NCBI GenBank assembly: GCA_947000775.1
Contig: CAMQGK010000299.1
Coordinates: 18,596,001 to 18,660,000, forward strand
Origin: Pterois miles
Taxonomy: Eukaryota > Chordata > Actinopteri > Perciformes > Scorpaenidae
Reading direction: 5' to 3'
DNA: 64,000 bases
Below, one piece after another: positions 1-12,300 of this stretch; within the stretch, counting starts at the first letter, position 1, and each line of letters opens with the position of its first letter. Both the position numbers and the translations under genes were made by a program. The notes beneath the pieces were generated by a model. The model had not been told where the DNA came from. It saw only the letters and a list, made by a program, of their open reading frames with translations, and searched no databases.

Positions 1-1245
1 AGGAACCATAAGTCCAATCAAACGCTGAATAAGACATTTTTAGGCAACCAAAGTGTTATAATTAACTCTGATGAAGTGTGAACTGGTTTAAGTTGTAAGA
101 CGAAAACACAGACAACACCCAGACTGGACAACGCCGTGGTAACATCCTGTCAATCACAAGGTTTAAGTCACTTCAGCCGGTCGCCCACTGCTCTACCATC
201 ACACTCACAGACATGAGAGACCAAACTGGCGGGAAACACCTGAATTAAATATGTCTTCCTACTTAGTTTGAGTCTATTTTAAACAAGCTCAGAGTATTTA
301 ACTATTCTTCCATGAGAGTATAACCCTTTTTCTCGGAAAACAGCAAACGATGATGATGAATATGAATAATGAAGAGATGTAGCCTCAAAGTACCATTTCC
401 CATCACTCCCCAGTTCACCCTCACCCCTGATATAACATGAAGTAACATTTCATTCCCACTCTTGTTTGTGTCATGCCCCGAACGGCTGATGTCTTTTTTT
501 AATGCTGTAAATAAACCGACCCCGGGATACAATTAAGCGCTCGAAAATAGAAGCGCGCACGAGCGAGCGGACAGAACAAACCAACCTCGGTCGCGGTATG
601 GTGACAGCCTGGTTCGCCGTCACCAGTCGACGGGACCATCAGCCCACGAAGGCCAGCCGTGAATCACATGGTTAATTTTTTAGCATGCATCAATTGTTAA
701 TAGGTGTCACTTGCACTGACGTGCTGACAGAGCAGACGTGGACGAGGAAGATTATTCCAGTGGCGTTGTATTGTTTTTATTAACCATGGAGATTTTCTAT
801 AGAAATTAGCCTAATTAACGCAATAACATGCAGAGAACTGCTGCTGCAGTGCTGAATAATTATAATATTATTTCACAAGAGTAAAAAGCAGCCTTGAGGG
901 TTCAAAAATGTATAAAGTTATGTATTATAAATCTTGTCTCACAAATAAGCAGCTAATTTCCCCCCACTATATCACAACGCTACTGCAGCTGCTGTTAGTA
1001 TCACAAAGACCGCCGAGCCAGAAGCTCTTTTTGCTTCAAACAGTCACATTCATTACGCCGTGTGACCTCACTTCCTCTGGCATCCCGCCGGTGGGGTCAG
1101 CTCGGCCTGATGGCTATTAATTAAGAGGAAACAGTCCTCAAGTCGTTGTCAAAGAGAGAAATAAATAAAAAACAACAACATTAGTTCTTGTCCTGCTTTA
1201 ATTGTTCTGCTGTTTCTTGTTCTGGTTTATCACTACATAATAATT

Positions 1246-1389
1246 AGGGCTGTCAATAGATTACAATATTTAATCATGATTAACTGCAAATTAATCACAT
1301 TTTTATCTGCTCAAAATGTACATTAAAGGGAGATTTGTTAAGTATTTAATTCTCTTATCAAATAAATATTGTCCAGAAACCCTCACAGA
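1246..1389 (+). mobile_element. AGGGCTGTCA-ended short DNA element, truncated copy
   Basis: Starts with agggctgtca followed by alternating ttaatcatgattaa motifs, then agggagatttgttaagtatt and gtccagaaaccctcacag, all shared in order with the other copies in this window. The middle and far end are missing. Non-autonomous and non-coding. Confidence 0.7.
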
Positions 1390-1716
1390 TAATAAAATAT
1401 AATGTAAATATAAAATACATTATTCTGAAAAGGACCATTTTGTATGTTACTTTAAATATATTTTGCTAGTACTTTTGTACTGAAGTAAGAGTTTGAATGC
1501 AGGACGTTTGCAGGACTTGTTAGACTTTTACACTGTAGTATTACTACTTGTACCTGTTGGAAAAGATATGTGTACTTCTTCCATTACTGGCTACTACTTT
1601 ACAGATTTTACAAACAAAACATGATGAATTTATAAAATACGATACTGTGCTGTAGATTAAATTACAGTATACTATAAAGTAGTTAAAACATGCTCTACCT
1701 TCACCAGCTGTAACAT

Positions 1717-2140
1717 CACATTATATATTATATATATATATATATATATAAAATAATGAAAAATACATGTGCATGTAAAACATGTATGAGTAAAATTAGT
1801 AAAAATATAAAAAATCTACATATATATAGCAGTATTTTTATGTTACGTTACAGCTACATAAATATGTATATGTATATATACATATATATGTATATATACA
1901 TATACATATATATGTATATATTTATACATACATATATATGTATATATACATATACATATATATGTATATATTTATACATACATATATATGTATATATTTA
2001 TACATACATATATATGTATATATACATATATGTATATATTTCTGAGTAAATTAGTAAAAACATTGAAACATGTTTAAATACAGTATATACATATATATAT
2101 ATAAATATAAATCAAAACATGTTAATATACAGTATACTGT
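1717..2140. repeat. AT-rich low-complexity tract
   Basis: A pure (TA)n run near 1723-1751, then a degenerate tatata/tacata tract from about 1857 to 2045 with internal repetition of roughly 45-60 bases built on catatatatgtatatata. Open frames rich in Tyr and Ile across it are artefacts of the repeat. Confidence 0.85.
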
Positions 2141-2588
2141 ATATATAAACAGATTTTTTTTCAGTATATTTTTTTCTGAGGCATTTTTCTAATATATTTC
2201 TAATATGTTTATTTAGTGGAGACATCATGTTCATCCCTCCTCAGTAACCCAGCTGGAGTCGGAGGAGATCAGTTTCCTTTTCTGAAACAGGACCTGTCGG
2301 GCTCTAAAAGCTGAACTGGAGATACTTGCTGGTATTTACACATTTTAATGACTGTATGAAACTGATTTAAATGCCTTCGTGAATCAGTGCTCCTCCTATA
2401 ACCTGTCGATGTGACTGAACACAGTTCATGTCTGTTCATGTCTGTTTGTTATCTTTCAATAACCTGAAGAAGACCGTCAGGTTGGTCATTCAATCGTTCT
2501 TTGCATCGTAGCTACGAGTGTGCGACTATTTCTGTCTACATTTTATACTTTAACACGTTATTATGTAAGTTGCTTTTATTATATGATG

Positions 2589-2626
2589 AGATAAGATGAG
2601 ACTTCATTGATCCCCGAGGTGAAACA
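2589..2626 (-). mobile_element. LINE-type 3' tail, minus strand
   Basis: The complement reads as a retroelement 3' end: a short hairpin-like ctcggggatc followed by aataaag-like sequence and tctcatcttatc. Only the tail is visible. Confidence 0.4.
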
Positions 2627-3098
2627 CTCAGCGAGTGAGTGGCTAAAAGGTAAGAAAGCACATAAAGAACAATTTAAATGTAATGAATAAAACATAAAAT
2701 AAGAGATTCAAGATATTAAAGAGATGTGACGTTGAAAAAAAGGTTATATACCATACCGGGCAGGGATTTCACAGAGGCCATGAGGGCCGTGGCCGCCGAG
2801 CCCCTTCAGTTTGGCCCTCTGCCCCTAAAAACCAGCCAATGCCCTGCAGCCACAGTGGCCTTTCAAGAAGGAGGAGAAATGAAAGCTTTTCCTCCTGTAT
2901 AACAGGCATTGTTGGTGAATATAGATACCAAATAATCAGAACAATTATTGTATATCACGGCTGGAAGAATAACTCACCTACAGTATACAGTCTGTAGTAC
3001 TGTAATGCATATATTGTATATAGCTATAGTATAATGTCTTATTTTAATCTTATTAATTTTGTTTAACTGTTATTTTATTGCTTTTTTTGCTGCATTGT

Positions 3099-3138
3099 GT
3101 GAATTTTCCCCTCAGGGGTGAATAAAGTTTTATCTTTC
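3099..3138 (+). mobile_element. LINE-type 3' tail, plus strand
   Basis: tgtgaattttcccctcaggg followed by gtgaataaagttttatctttc, a typical fish non-LTR retroelement 3' end. No coding part was seen upstream. Confidence 0.4.
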
Positions 3139-5233
3139 GTCAGTGACCTGCTGACTGTAGGTTGTTTTCTCCCTGTGAAACACGGTGATGACTCATTCTT
3201 CGTCAGGATGAGCGTGGCGACGGCTGCTGCTGCTGCAGCGATATCACGGGTCAGAGGTGTGCGTTTGAATATATGCTGGAAAAAAAACCTTGTTTACGTT
3301 TCTAAAAGAGGTCTAATTTATTAATGGCTTCCTCTTCCTGGTCTAACAGCACAGCGAGGAAGGTGAGGGTGAAGGTGAACAGCTCGCCCTGCTGCTCGCT
3401 GAATCAGATCCATGAACAGTCATTTCCATTTGAAGTTAGCCTCTGACTGCAGATGGAGCTGCTCTAGAGAGAGAGGAGGTAATTCCAGCTTCCAGCAGAG
3501 TAAAGACTCATTTATTTCCATGCATATTAAGTGTGAGCTGACTGATAGCTGGATGGACACAAACTCTTCTGGTCGACTCGTCAGAACAAGAGTAGCTGTG
3601 TTAGAGAATATCTGGTTAGCTGCTGGCAGCGCTTGTTTTTCTGAAGCTAAGCGATCGTATCGTCGGTAAAGCCGTCACATAATTCAGACTTGTTCGGTTC
3701 AGTAGGTTCAGTCTGCTGTTCAAACTGCAAGATCCCCATATAATCACTGTTTAGAGCTTTCTAATAACAGCTCATCTATAACCACATTACTGCAACATGA
3801 ACATTTCTGTGGCTTTTGTGACCTTTCAGAGGTTTTATTATGGCTAGAAAGGATCCGTCTTGTGTAAATACGGCGTCACATTCTGGTTGTAATGGGAAAA
3901 AAAGAAAAGTTCACAAGGGACGGGGAGCCGAAGGTGGGCGGGAAGCCCTAAAGAGAAGAAACTTAGACCAAACCAGACCCTCCTCACTCTGTGACGGAGT
4001 GAACTCTGTTTGTAGTCACACTCACAGATGAATGAAGCTCCTTCATTAAGTGTACCACGGATGGCAAAAAAATCTAAGTCTCATGGTGTTATTTTACGAT
4101 TTTTTAATGCCAGAATCAATATATTTGCTTAATTTGAGTCTATGTGGAGGTAGAAGGAAGTTACTGCTTTTATTGTTGTAGTCGAGGTATGTGACGTCAT
4201 ATCTGTTCTGTATCCATCAACCAAAACAAATCACAGTGAGCCGCAACAAGAAAGTAGAAATCGTTGGAGGGTCAGCGTGGATCCGACCTCCACCCTCCAT
4301 GTTAAAGCCAGCGTGGTAAACACTACACATCCAGTAAAGGAGGGAAACACTTTGGGTTTCACACACTGCAGGAAAAGCAGAGCTAGACATCACGGCTAAA
4401 GCTGCACGCTAACTCTGTCACGGATGGGAAACGTTATTGTACGGCGGTAACGTGCGGTCCGGCCGGCCGGCCGGCGCTCTCGTCTCCGTGGTCCAATGGA
4501 CCGGCGCTATGACTGTAGAGCGCCACATACTGACATTTATGTTAAATAAGAGAACAGAGCTGACGGAGAGCTAGAGACCACCTTGGAGAAGTTAGAGCAA
4601 GTAGACACCTGGGACTACATCTGGTTTTCAAAACAAAGTGTAAACAAGGAGAACTGTATACAGTATACAAAATACATATATAGATATCAGATTGATGGAT
4701 TATATTCACCAGAAGTATAAAACATTACATGTCCCTTATAAATTTAGAAAATACCATTAATTGGTGAGAAAAAAATGTATGAATAAATGCCTGATAAAGA
4801 TCCTGATATATTTGACTTCAGGACATCTCTGACTACATGCATGCTGAAAATCAAACATTTTAACTGGAGCAATTGAGAGATTTTCCAAAGTAAAAGTCCC
4901 TAGAAGTGTTTGATTCAACTTTTTCCCCATGGTCTAGCGTTAAAAAAGTTAACAAAAATTGCAATAAACCATAATATTGAATCACAATACTTAAAAATCA
5001 CAAAACACATCGAATCGGCATCCAAGTATTGTGAGATTAAATGGGCAGATGGGTGTAGCGTCCCAACTCCAGCAGTAAAATTTGGGATGAACTTCCCTCT
5101 CTCCTGTCATAACGTTTCGTAACCACGGTTCTGTATCAAGCAGAGGGGATGTACAAAGGTTCACAGTATTAACAATTAAAAGAATATGCAATATACAGAG
5201 ACACTACAAAATTTAAGACAAAACTGACTTGTT

Positions 5234-5320
5234 GGTGGTGTTATAGCTGTGAACGTAGCAGACAGTGTGTGTACAGTTTATTTGTCGGTGAATAAATACT
5301 ACGAGGCTACAAGCTACAAC
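5234..5320 (+). repeat. dispersed repeat, copy 1 (pair with 17.9 kb)
   Basis: Shares gtagcagacagtgtgtgtac, then gtgaataaat and ctacgaggctacaagctacaac (with small changes) with 17906-17987. The second copy flanks a 55-bp minisatellite array; this one does not. Confidence 0.7.
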
Positions 5321-6234
5321 AATGGTAATAAAGCCGATTCTGATGCATGTTGGATAAAAGCAGATAGAAATGTGAATTTCCATGTGAACTCATTTTTTTC
5401 CAAACCTAATGGCCAAAACATAAACCGACAGTACTGTTAAATTATCCAGGACAGTCCAGTGTTTCTAATCCGTGAAACTGGGACTGCCAGTGTGATTTAT
5501 ATTCTGTTTCAGCGTCACCTTACTGAAGCTGAAAGTGCTCCAACAATCATTTCAGTGTTTTCTGAAATCGCCCTCTTGTCTCTGCTGTAATCCCTTCCAC
5601 TCTCGCTCCAGTTCCACAACACTGAACCCGAGTGTCGGCCGTCCTCTCCATCACACCGCCAGCAGCAGCCTTCCCTTAAATGCTTCTCAATTTCACTAAA
5701 AAGTGAGGAAGGTGAGTAATAAATGCCAACCTCCTCCACTACCCTGATGCCATTTTTAGCTGCCCCTCCCCCCTTCCTGGTCCGAGCCACACAAACACGG
5801 GTTGTGCATAAATGCTGCCCTGTAGATGTATTTATTATGTCTCTCTGTGGCCTGTCATGCTTTTCTCACCCCCCGGGGGTGTCTCTGGGATCGATAGCAG
5901 TCCCGGCTGTTGAGGGTGCTAAGACCTTTCTGTCGTTAACGCTTGGTTTACTGAGAGAAAACCATTCAACCTCTACCGGTTGTCCCAGCAGGCCTCAGCC
6001 ACACTGTTTTCCTTCTGCGATGGGTCTATTATTTCCATTTGTGGGGAAATGTGCCCTAGTTTTTGTGGGCGTCTAAACCCCCTTCACATCTGCCGGATGG
6101 AGATAGGCAAGGTTTCATCCCATGACCAAACGGTTTTTGAATAAGAAGGAGAGGCGCTTTGAAAACGAGGGATCTTCAGACGTTTCTGTCACATCAAGGA
6201 TGTCTTGAGGATTATCAGCGGCACCAACGCTTAC

Positions 6235-6341
6235 CTCAAACACAAGAAGAGGAAGAAGGCGACGAGCAGAGCCACCATGGAGATGCAGTGACCAAGGAAG
6301 TTTATGATCACGGCTATTTGGTAGTGCATCTTGCCTTTTTT
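6235..6341 (-). CDS. crhr1: crhr1 coding exon 6 (transmembrane helix 1)
   Basis: 107 nt between acceptor tccctgcag and donor TTTGAG|gtaagc, phase 0 in and phase 2 out. It encodes KKGKM, then [20 protein letters not shown], then [10 protein letters not shown] and the first two bases of an Arg codon. This is the extracellular juxtamembrane lysine cluster and the first transmembrane helix, very close to CRHR1 ([21 protein letters not shown] in mammals) and less like CRHR2, which has ALVVN here. The split Arg codon expects the conserved Ser-Ile-Arg-Cys-Leu-Arg of helix 2 next. No such exon was found between this exon and base 1. Confidence 0.97.
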
Positions 6342-9300
6342 CTGCAGGGAGAGAAAGAAACACAGGATGAGTCTTTGGGGGTATTTCAGATTTAAAGAAA
6401 CAATATTCTCAGGATGAAACTAGAAGCTCTTTGGTCTATTTTACCTTTTTCTTCAGAACAGACAGAGAACTTTGAGTAAAAATATTAAGACTAAGGCTGT
6501 CAGTTGATTAAAATATTTAATCATGATTGATTGCATGGTTGTCCATAGTTAATCACGATTAGTCAAAAATCAAAATGTACCTTAAAGTTAACTTCAGATC
6601 CACACATCTAATGATTAAAATCCTTCATCCTCTTAAAATATAGAGTTGAAAACCACAACGAACTAAAACCTGTGTCATGAAAACGTAGCTTAAAAGTCGA
6701 TTTATGACTGGCGGACGACCACAACATTGGCAGTTATTCTATCTTCCTAGAGATAAACATCGCGCTCTATAACTTAGAGCTGTCAATTGAAATAGTTGAT
6801 TGCAATTAAACACAAATTAATCACATATTTTTTTACATGTTCAAAATGAACCTTAAAGGGAGATTTCTCAAGTATTTAACACTCTTATCAACATGGGAGT
6901 GGACAAATATGCTGCTTTATGTAAATGTACGTATATATTTGTTATTGTAAATCAATGAACAACGCTAATCAATGACAGATATTGTCCAGAAACCCTCACA
7001 GGTTCTGACTTTAGCATCAACAATCTGCTCCAATCAGAACAAACTGCAGCCCAACAGGCAACAACAGCTGTCAGTGTGTCAGAGTGCTGACTTGACTATG
7101 ACTTGATCCAGACTGACTGGGACTATCATAAAGTGGGCATGTCTGTAAAGGGGGGACTGGTGGGGACCCATTTACATTCACACATCTGGAGGTCAGAGGT
7201 CATGGGATCATGGTTGATACCGATCAAATGATACCAGAATCTTACATCTCTTCATGCTCATCTATTTGTGGTCGCTTCGCATCTCTGTGGTTATTTTTTT
7301 GTCTTTGTGATCATTTTTTGTCCCTAAGAAATAAAAAAATTACATTTGTCCATTTATGGTTGTTTTATGAATACAATGAATATTAACCGTCATACAGAGG
7401 TTCTGGTCCTGGGTCCTGGTCCTGTACAGGCCTGTTCAGTAATCGGTCCATTAAACTAATAAGCCATCTACTGTCACTCTACCTGTCGATGAAACACGAA
7501 TAGGGGAGGCTGGTGAACATGCACACACATATAAACTAACCATGAGGCTTTGTACTGCTGCTGTAGCTGCAGATTTACATGAAACACAGACTTGTTCCTC
7601 TGAAACCAGTCTGTGACTCAGATATCCGCTGTGATCGGATTCCCCCCACGCTACCAGCAGTAATCTGCGCTGTAAGTGGATTTGTGTAATTTACTGGTGT
7701 CTACGTCGAGATTAAATGTGGCCACGTTCAATCCCTGCTTCTCCCACCCAGAAACACGTCATCCCATTCACTTTATTTTGCTGCAACAGCTCAGATCTTT
7801 AACTCTTTTAAAGTCTGTACTGTAGCAGACAAACAGCACAAAGTCTTTCCCTTCTGATGCTTGTCCATCGATGTCTGTGTGACTGTTGATGTAACAGGAA
7901 CAAATATTTCTAGGACTGGTTCAATGAAAAACAAGCTCACATACCTAAACGAGAAAATAGGTTCGTTGTCTGAAGATCCAAAAAGACTCACATAACCAAA
8001 AATGAGTCAGGACAATGTGATGACTGCAAAATAGACCATATGAGAGTTTTGTTCTGTGGTTAAATTTGACTTTCATGCAGCTAAACTGGTTGGTGTGGGA
8101 GAGATAATGGTTAAAATTATCAGGACGGAGAGGTGAAATTTCAGGACTTCAAACTTCAACAAGAAATTTGCAAGGTGCGAGGAGGTGAGAAATATCTGGA
8201 ATGTAACTTACGTACTCAAGTATTCTTCATAAGCACAAATTTGAAGTATCAGTGCTTTACTTCAGAGTAATACTGTACATTTTACTCTACTTTTACTTTA
8301 AGATATTACTTACAAAATATACAAATAACTTTTAAATGATGTTGCACTGTAAAAAAAGAAACAACCAAACAGTATATATTAATGATCTTAAATGATTAGT
8401 TGATTAGCCAATTATCAAACCTTTTGATTCCTTGTTTAAGCAACTGTTAATGCAAAGATGAGGACATTTACTACTATTATATCCTATTTAATACTTTATG
8501 GAAACTTCCCTCCAACACAAACTACACGGAAGCACCAAAACCCCAAAGTTATGTGTCGGCGGTGATGAATACTTGATTCTGATTGGTCAATCACGGCGAT
8601 CTGTTGTTTCTTTATAAAAGACCGTTGCTATGTATAACAGACCGTTGCTATGTATAATATACTCTTGCTATGTATTAAAGACCGTTGCTATGTATTAAAG
8701 ACCGTTGCTGAGTATAACAGACCGTTGCTATGTATAACAGACCGTTGCTATGTATAACAGACCGTTGCTATGTATAATACACTGTTGCTATGTATAACAG
8801 ACCGTTGCTAAGTATAACAGACCGTTGCTAAGTATAACAGACCATTACTATGTATAACAGACCATTGCTATCTATAACAGACCGTTGCTACGTATAAAAG
8901 ACTGTTGCTGTGTATTAAAGACTGTTGCTAAGTATAACAGACCATTGCTATGTATAATACACTGTTGCTATGTATTAAAGACCGTTACTAAGTATATACA
9001 GACCATTGCTATGTATAACAGATCGTTGCTATGTATAACAGACCATTGCTATGTATAACAGACCATTGCTATGTATAATACACTGTTGCTATGTATTAAA
9101 GACCGTTACTAAGTATATACAGACCATTGCTATGTATAACAGATCGTTGCTATGTATAACAGACCATTGCTATGTATAACAGACCATTGCTATGTATAAT
9201 ACACTGTTGCTATGAATTAAAGACCGTTACTAAGTATATACAGACCATTGCTATGTATAACAGATCGTTGCTATGTATAACAGACCATTGCTATGTATAA

Positions 9301-12300
9301 CAGACCATTGCTATGTATAATACACTGTTGCTATGAATTAAAGACCGTTGCTAAGTATAACAGACCATTGCTATGTATAACAGACTATTGCTATGTATAA
9401 CAGACCATTGTGATGTATAATACACTGTTGCTATGTATTAAAGACCGTTACTAAGTATATACAGACCATTGCTATGTATAACAGATCGTTGCTATGTATA
9501 ACAGACCATTGCTATGTATAACAGACCATTGCTATGTATAATACACTGTTGCTATGAATTAAAGACCGTTGCTAAGTATAACAGACCGTTGCTAAGTATA
9601 ACAGACCGTTGCTATGTATAATACACTGTTGCTATGTATTAAAGACCGTTACTAAGTATAACAGACCGTTGCTATGTATAATACTCTGTTGCTATGTATA
9701 ACAGACCGTTGCTATGTATAACAGACCATTGCTATGTATAATACACTGTTGCTATGAATTAAAGACCGTTGCTAAGTATAACAGACCGTTGCTATGTATA
9801 ATACTCTGTTGCTATGTATAACAGACCGTTGCTATGTATAACAGACCGTTGCTATGTATAATACTCTGTTGCTATGTATAACAGACCGTTGCTATGTATA
9901 ACAGACCGTTGCTATGTATAATACTCTGTTGCTATGTATAACAGACCGTTGCTATGTATAACAGACCGTTGCTATGTATAACAGACCGTTGCTATGTATA
10001 ACAGAGTATAACACCGTTGGTATCACGTGGTGTCTCTGGGTCGTCTCTTATTGTGAAAAAACAACAGATAAATGTTAATCTATAGCACCTTTAAGTAAAG
10101 GACCTGAATATTTCCTCCACCGCTGGATGTAAAATACTGTCTGTGTGAGTAGTTTTGTTTTGTTGTCTGGCGAATGTGTTTTATTATGGATGTGAAACAA
10201 TGTGATGTAAGGCAAATTTCAGAGAACCCTGACAGAGGAAATCAAATCAAACCAAGACAAAGTGGTTTGTTTGAAGCGTACCGAACCACAGTTAATGTTA
10301 ATACGAGACTTCAGCAGTCTGATTTAGACAAATCATGTGAGTATTTTTGCCCCCCCCAAATAAACCTACTAGGACATTTCCCACTGCGGCAGTATAATGC
10401 ATTTCTTCACTTCACATTTACAGCGGAGTTAAGCTATAAAAGGATCCTTTCAAGGGTGGTGTGACAGGAGGGAGTATTACAATGATTAGTGACTCCACAC
10501 TGAACGAACACTCTTTCTATGTACAGTATGTCTGTACTGTATGAGTGCAGTAATACAGACCAGTCCTCCTTTAACACTGATGGCCTGCTGGGATCAGTTT
10601 TCAAGACGGAGTGAAAATATCATATTAAACTAGAAAACCAGAGGAATCTATTAGCACCAACTGAATTTCAAAAGGGTACCTTGACCTCTGACCTCCAGAT
10701 GTGTGAATGTAAATGGGTTCTCTGGGTCCCCACCAGTCTCCCCTTTACAGACATGCCCACTTTCTGATAGTCCCAGTCAGTTTGGGGCAAAAACCATGAA
10801 TTTATTTGCATGCAGTATGAATGTGTTATTTTCGCCTATACTAAAATGGTATATTTTAATATTTCTGCATACTGGGGCCCCTGAAAAGTCTTGAACTGCA
10901 TAAACTGGGCTGAGCTGAGACTCTTGTGGATGCAATGAGTCCAACTGTATTGATGTGTGATGATGTTAGTCCCCATAGGAGCCATTTCATTGACCTCCCT
11001 GTATGAAATGAGCTGTGGTGACCTCGACGATAATCACAGCCTCATGAAACTTCACAGCCACAAACTAGAGACCTGGAGCATCCAGAGGATGGGTGGCTTT
11101 ACTAGCTAGACTAGCAATACTGTGAATTTCTCCACTGTGGGACTAATAAAGGAATATCTTATCTTAATAAGGGGATTTCTGAGGGTTTACACGGCTTTTT
11201 CTATGGTGTTCCTCAAGGTCTGGGTGGTTAATGTGGTATTTTGGAGGAATTATTGATAATTTTTATTAAATCTTGAGTGATAAAAATGGTTATAATTAAC
11301 ACCACATTTGTGTAACAAATGGTATCAACCCAAAAGTTGATGCAATAAGTTATGAGACATAATAGAGCATGAGGATGGACATCATAGACTTCTATCATAA
11401 TGCTATAAACCCTTATACACTCACAGGATTGTCAATGATGAATCAGGGTGAGAGTTTGTTTACACAATGCCACTGTTTTTTATTCACAACCAGCCAGTCT
11501 GACCTGGTTGGTACCGATGGATTCATCAGGTTTTCTAGTTTCATGTGATACCAGTATCCTCACTCTGGCTTTAAAGCTTTATTTCTTATTAATGGCAAGA
11601 ACAAGATGGTACGCAGTGCTGAGCTGCATCTCAAATGAATCTTCAGGTTCCCAGTTTAAAGATCTCTTCTGTGTTGACTTTTTTAACTCCTAAACATCCC
11701 CTCCGCCCCTTCGCCTCTGAAAAACAGGGAGGAATGGTTTAACAGACTGGCTAACACATCAGGGCATAAATCAAGTAAATCAGAGGTTTTAAGGAAGATG
11801 GTAGAGCTCAGAGAGGAGGGGGTGGACGACAACAGGATAATAAAAGACCCACCCACCACTAGCCTCAGGTCTCTGGGAGAATGTGTGGGCCACAAGAGTC
11901 AAACCCAAACCTGACTCACTCTCCGCTCTCTTATCGTATATATTTGAGAAAGTAAACTCAGCGTACTCCCAAAAGGAAAAAAGGATTTATCCTTTTCCTC
12001 AAACAAACTTTCCAATAAGCCTTTGATCCACACAGTCTCTCTTCCCAGCGGGACCACCGAATATCTGGTTCAATACAGGCTGAACTTTAAAGAGAAGCCC
12101 CTTCAGCCCCCGCTCCCTTTCTCCCTGATGTCAATCACCCCGCCGCTGCCACCTGGTGATTTATTTATAAAAGAAAAAAAAAAAAAAAAAAAAATCAAAC
12201 ACATTTGTAAAAGGTCAGACGGTCTATATCCATCTTCTGCAGGGATCGATTGGACATCAGCCTCAGAGTCCCTCGGAAAACACTAAATGAAGGGTCTCAT

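Larger units (their letters stand above)
1..6234 (-). other. crhr1: crhr1 intron 6, 3' part missing
   Basis: No coding exon was recognised here. It holds an AT-rich block at 1717-2140, LINE-like tails near 2.6 and 3.1 kb, a GC-rich repeat-like patch (about 2750-2870, rich in ggccgtggccgcc), a short CCGG run (4457-4475) and one copy of a dispersed repeat (5234-5320). The stretches 1-1245, 3140-4450, 4480-5230 and 5325-6234 contain nothing I can name apart from short open frames without family features. Confidence 0.6.

Noticed and set aside
1756..2049. 97-codon frame rich in Tyr, Ile and Met
   Set aside because: Lies wholly in the TA/TACA low-complexity tract.
6115..6363. 82-codon minus-strand frame over exon 6
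   Set aside because: It is in a different frame from the receptor exon, so a shadow frame.
8612..10014. CRISPR-like array
   Set aside because: Units are contiguous 20-mers without unique spacers, in a vertebrate genome.
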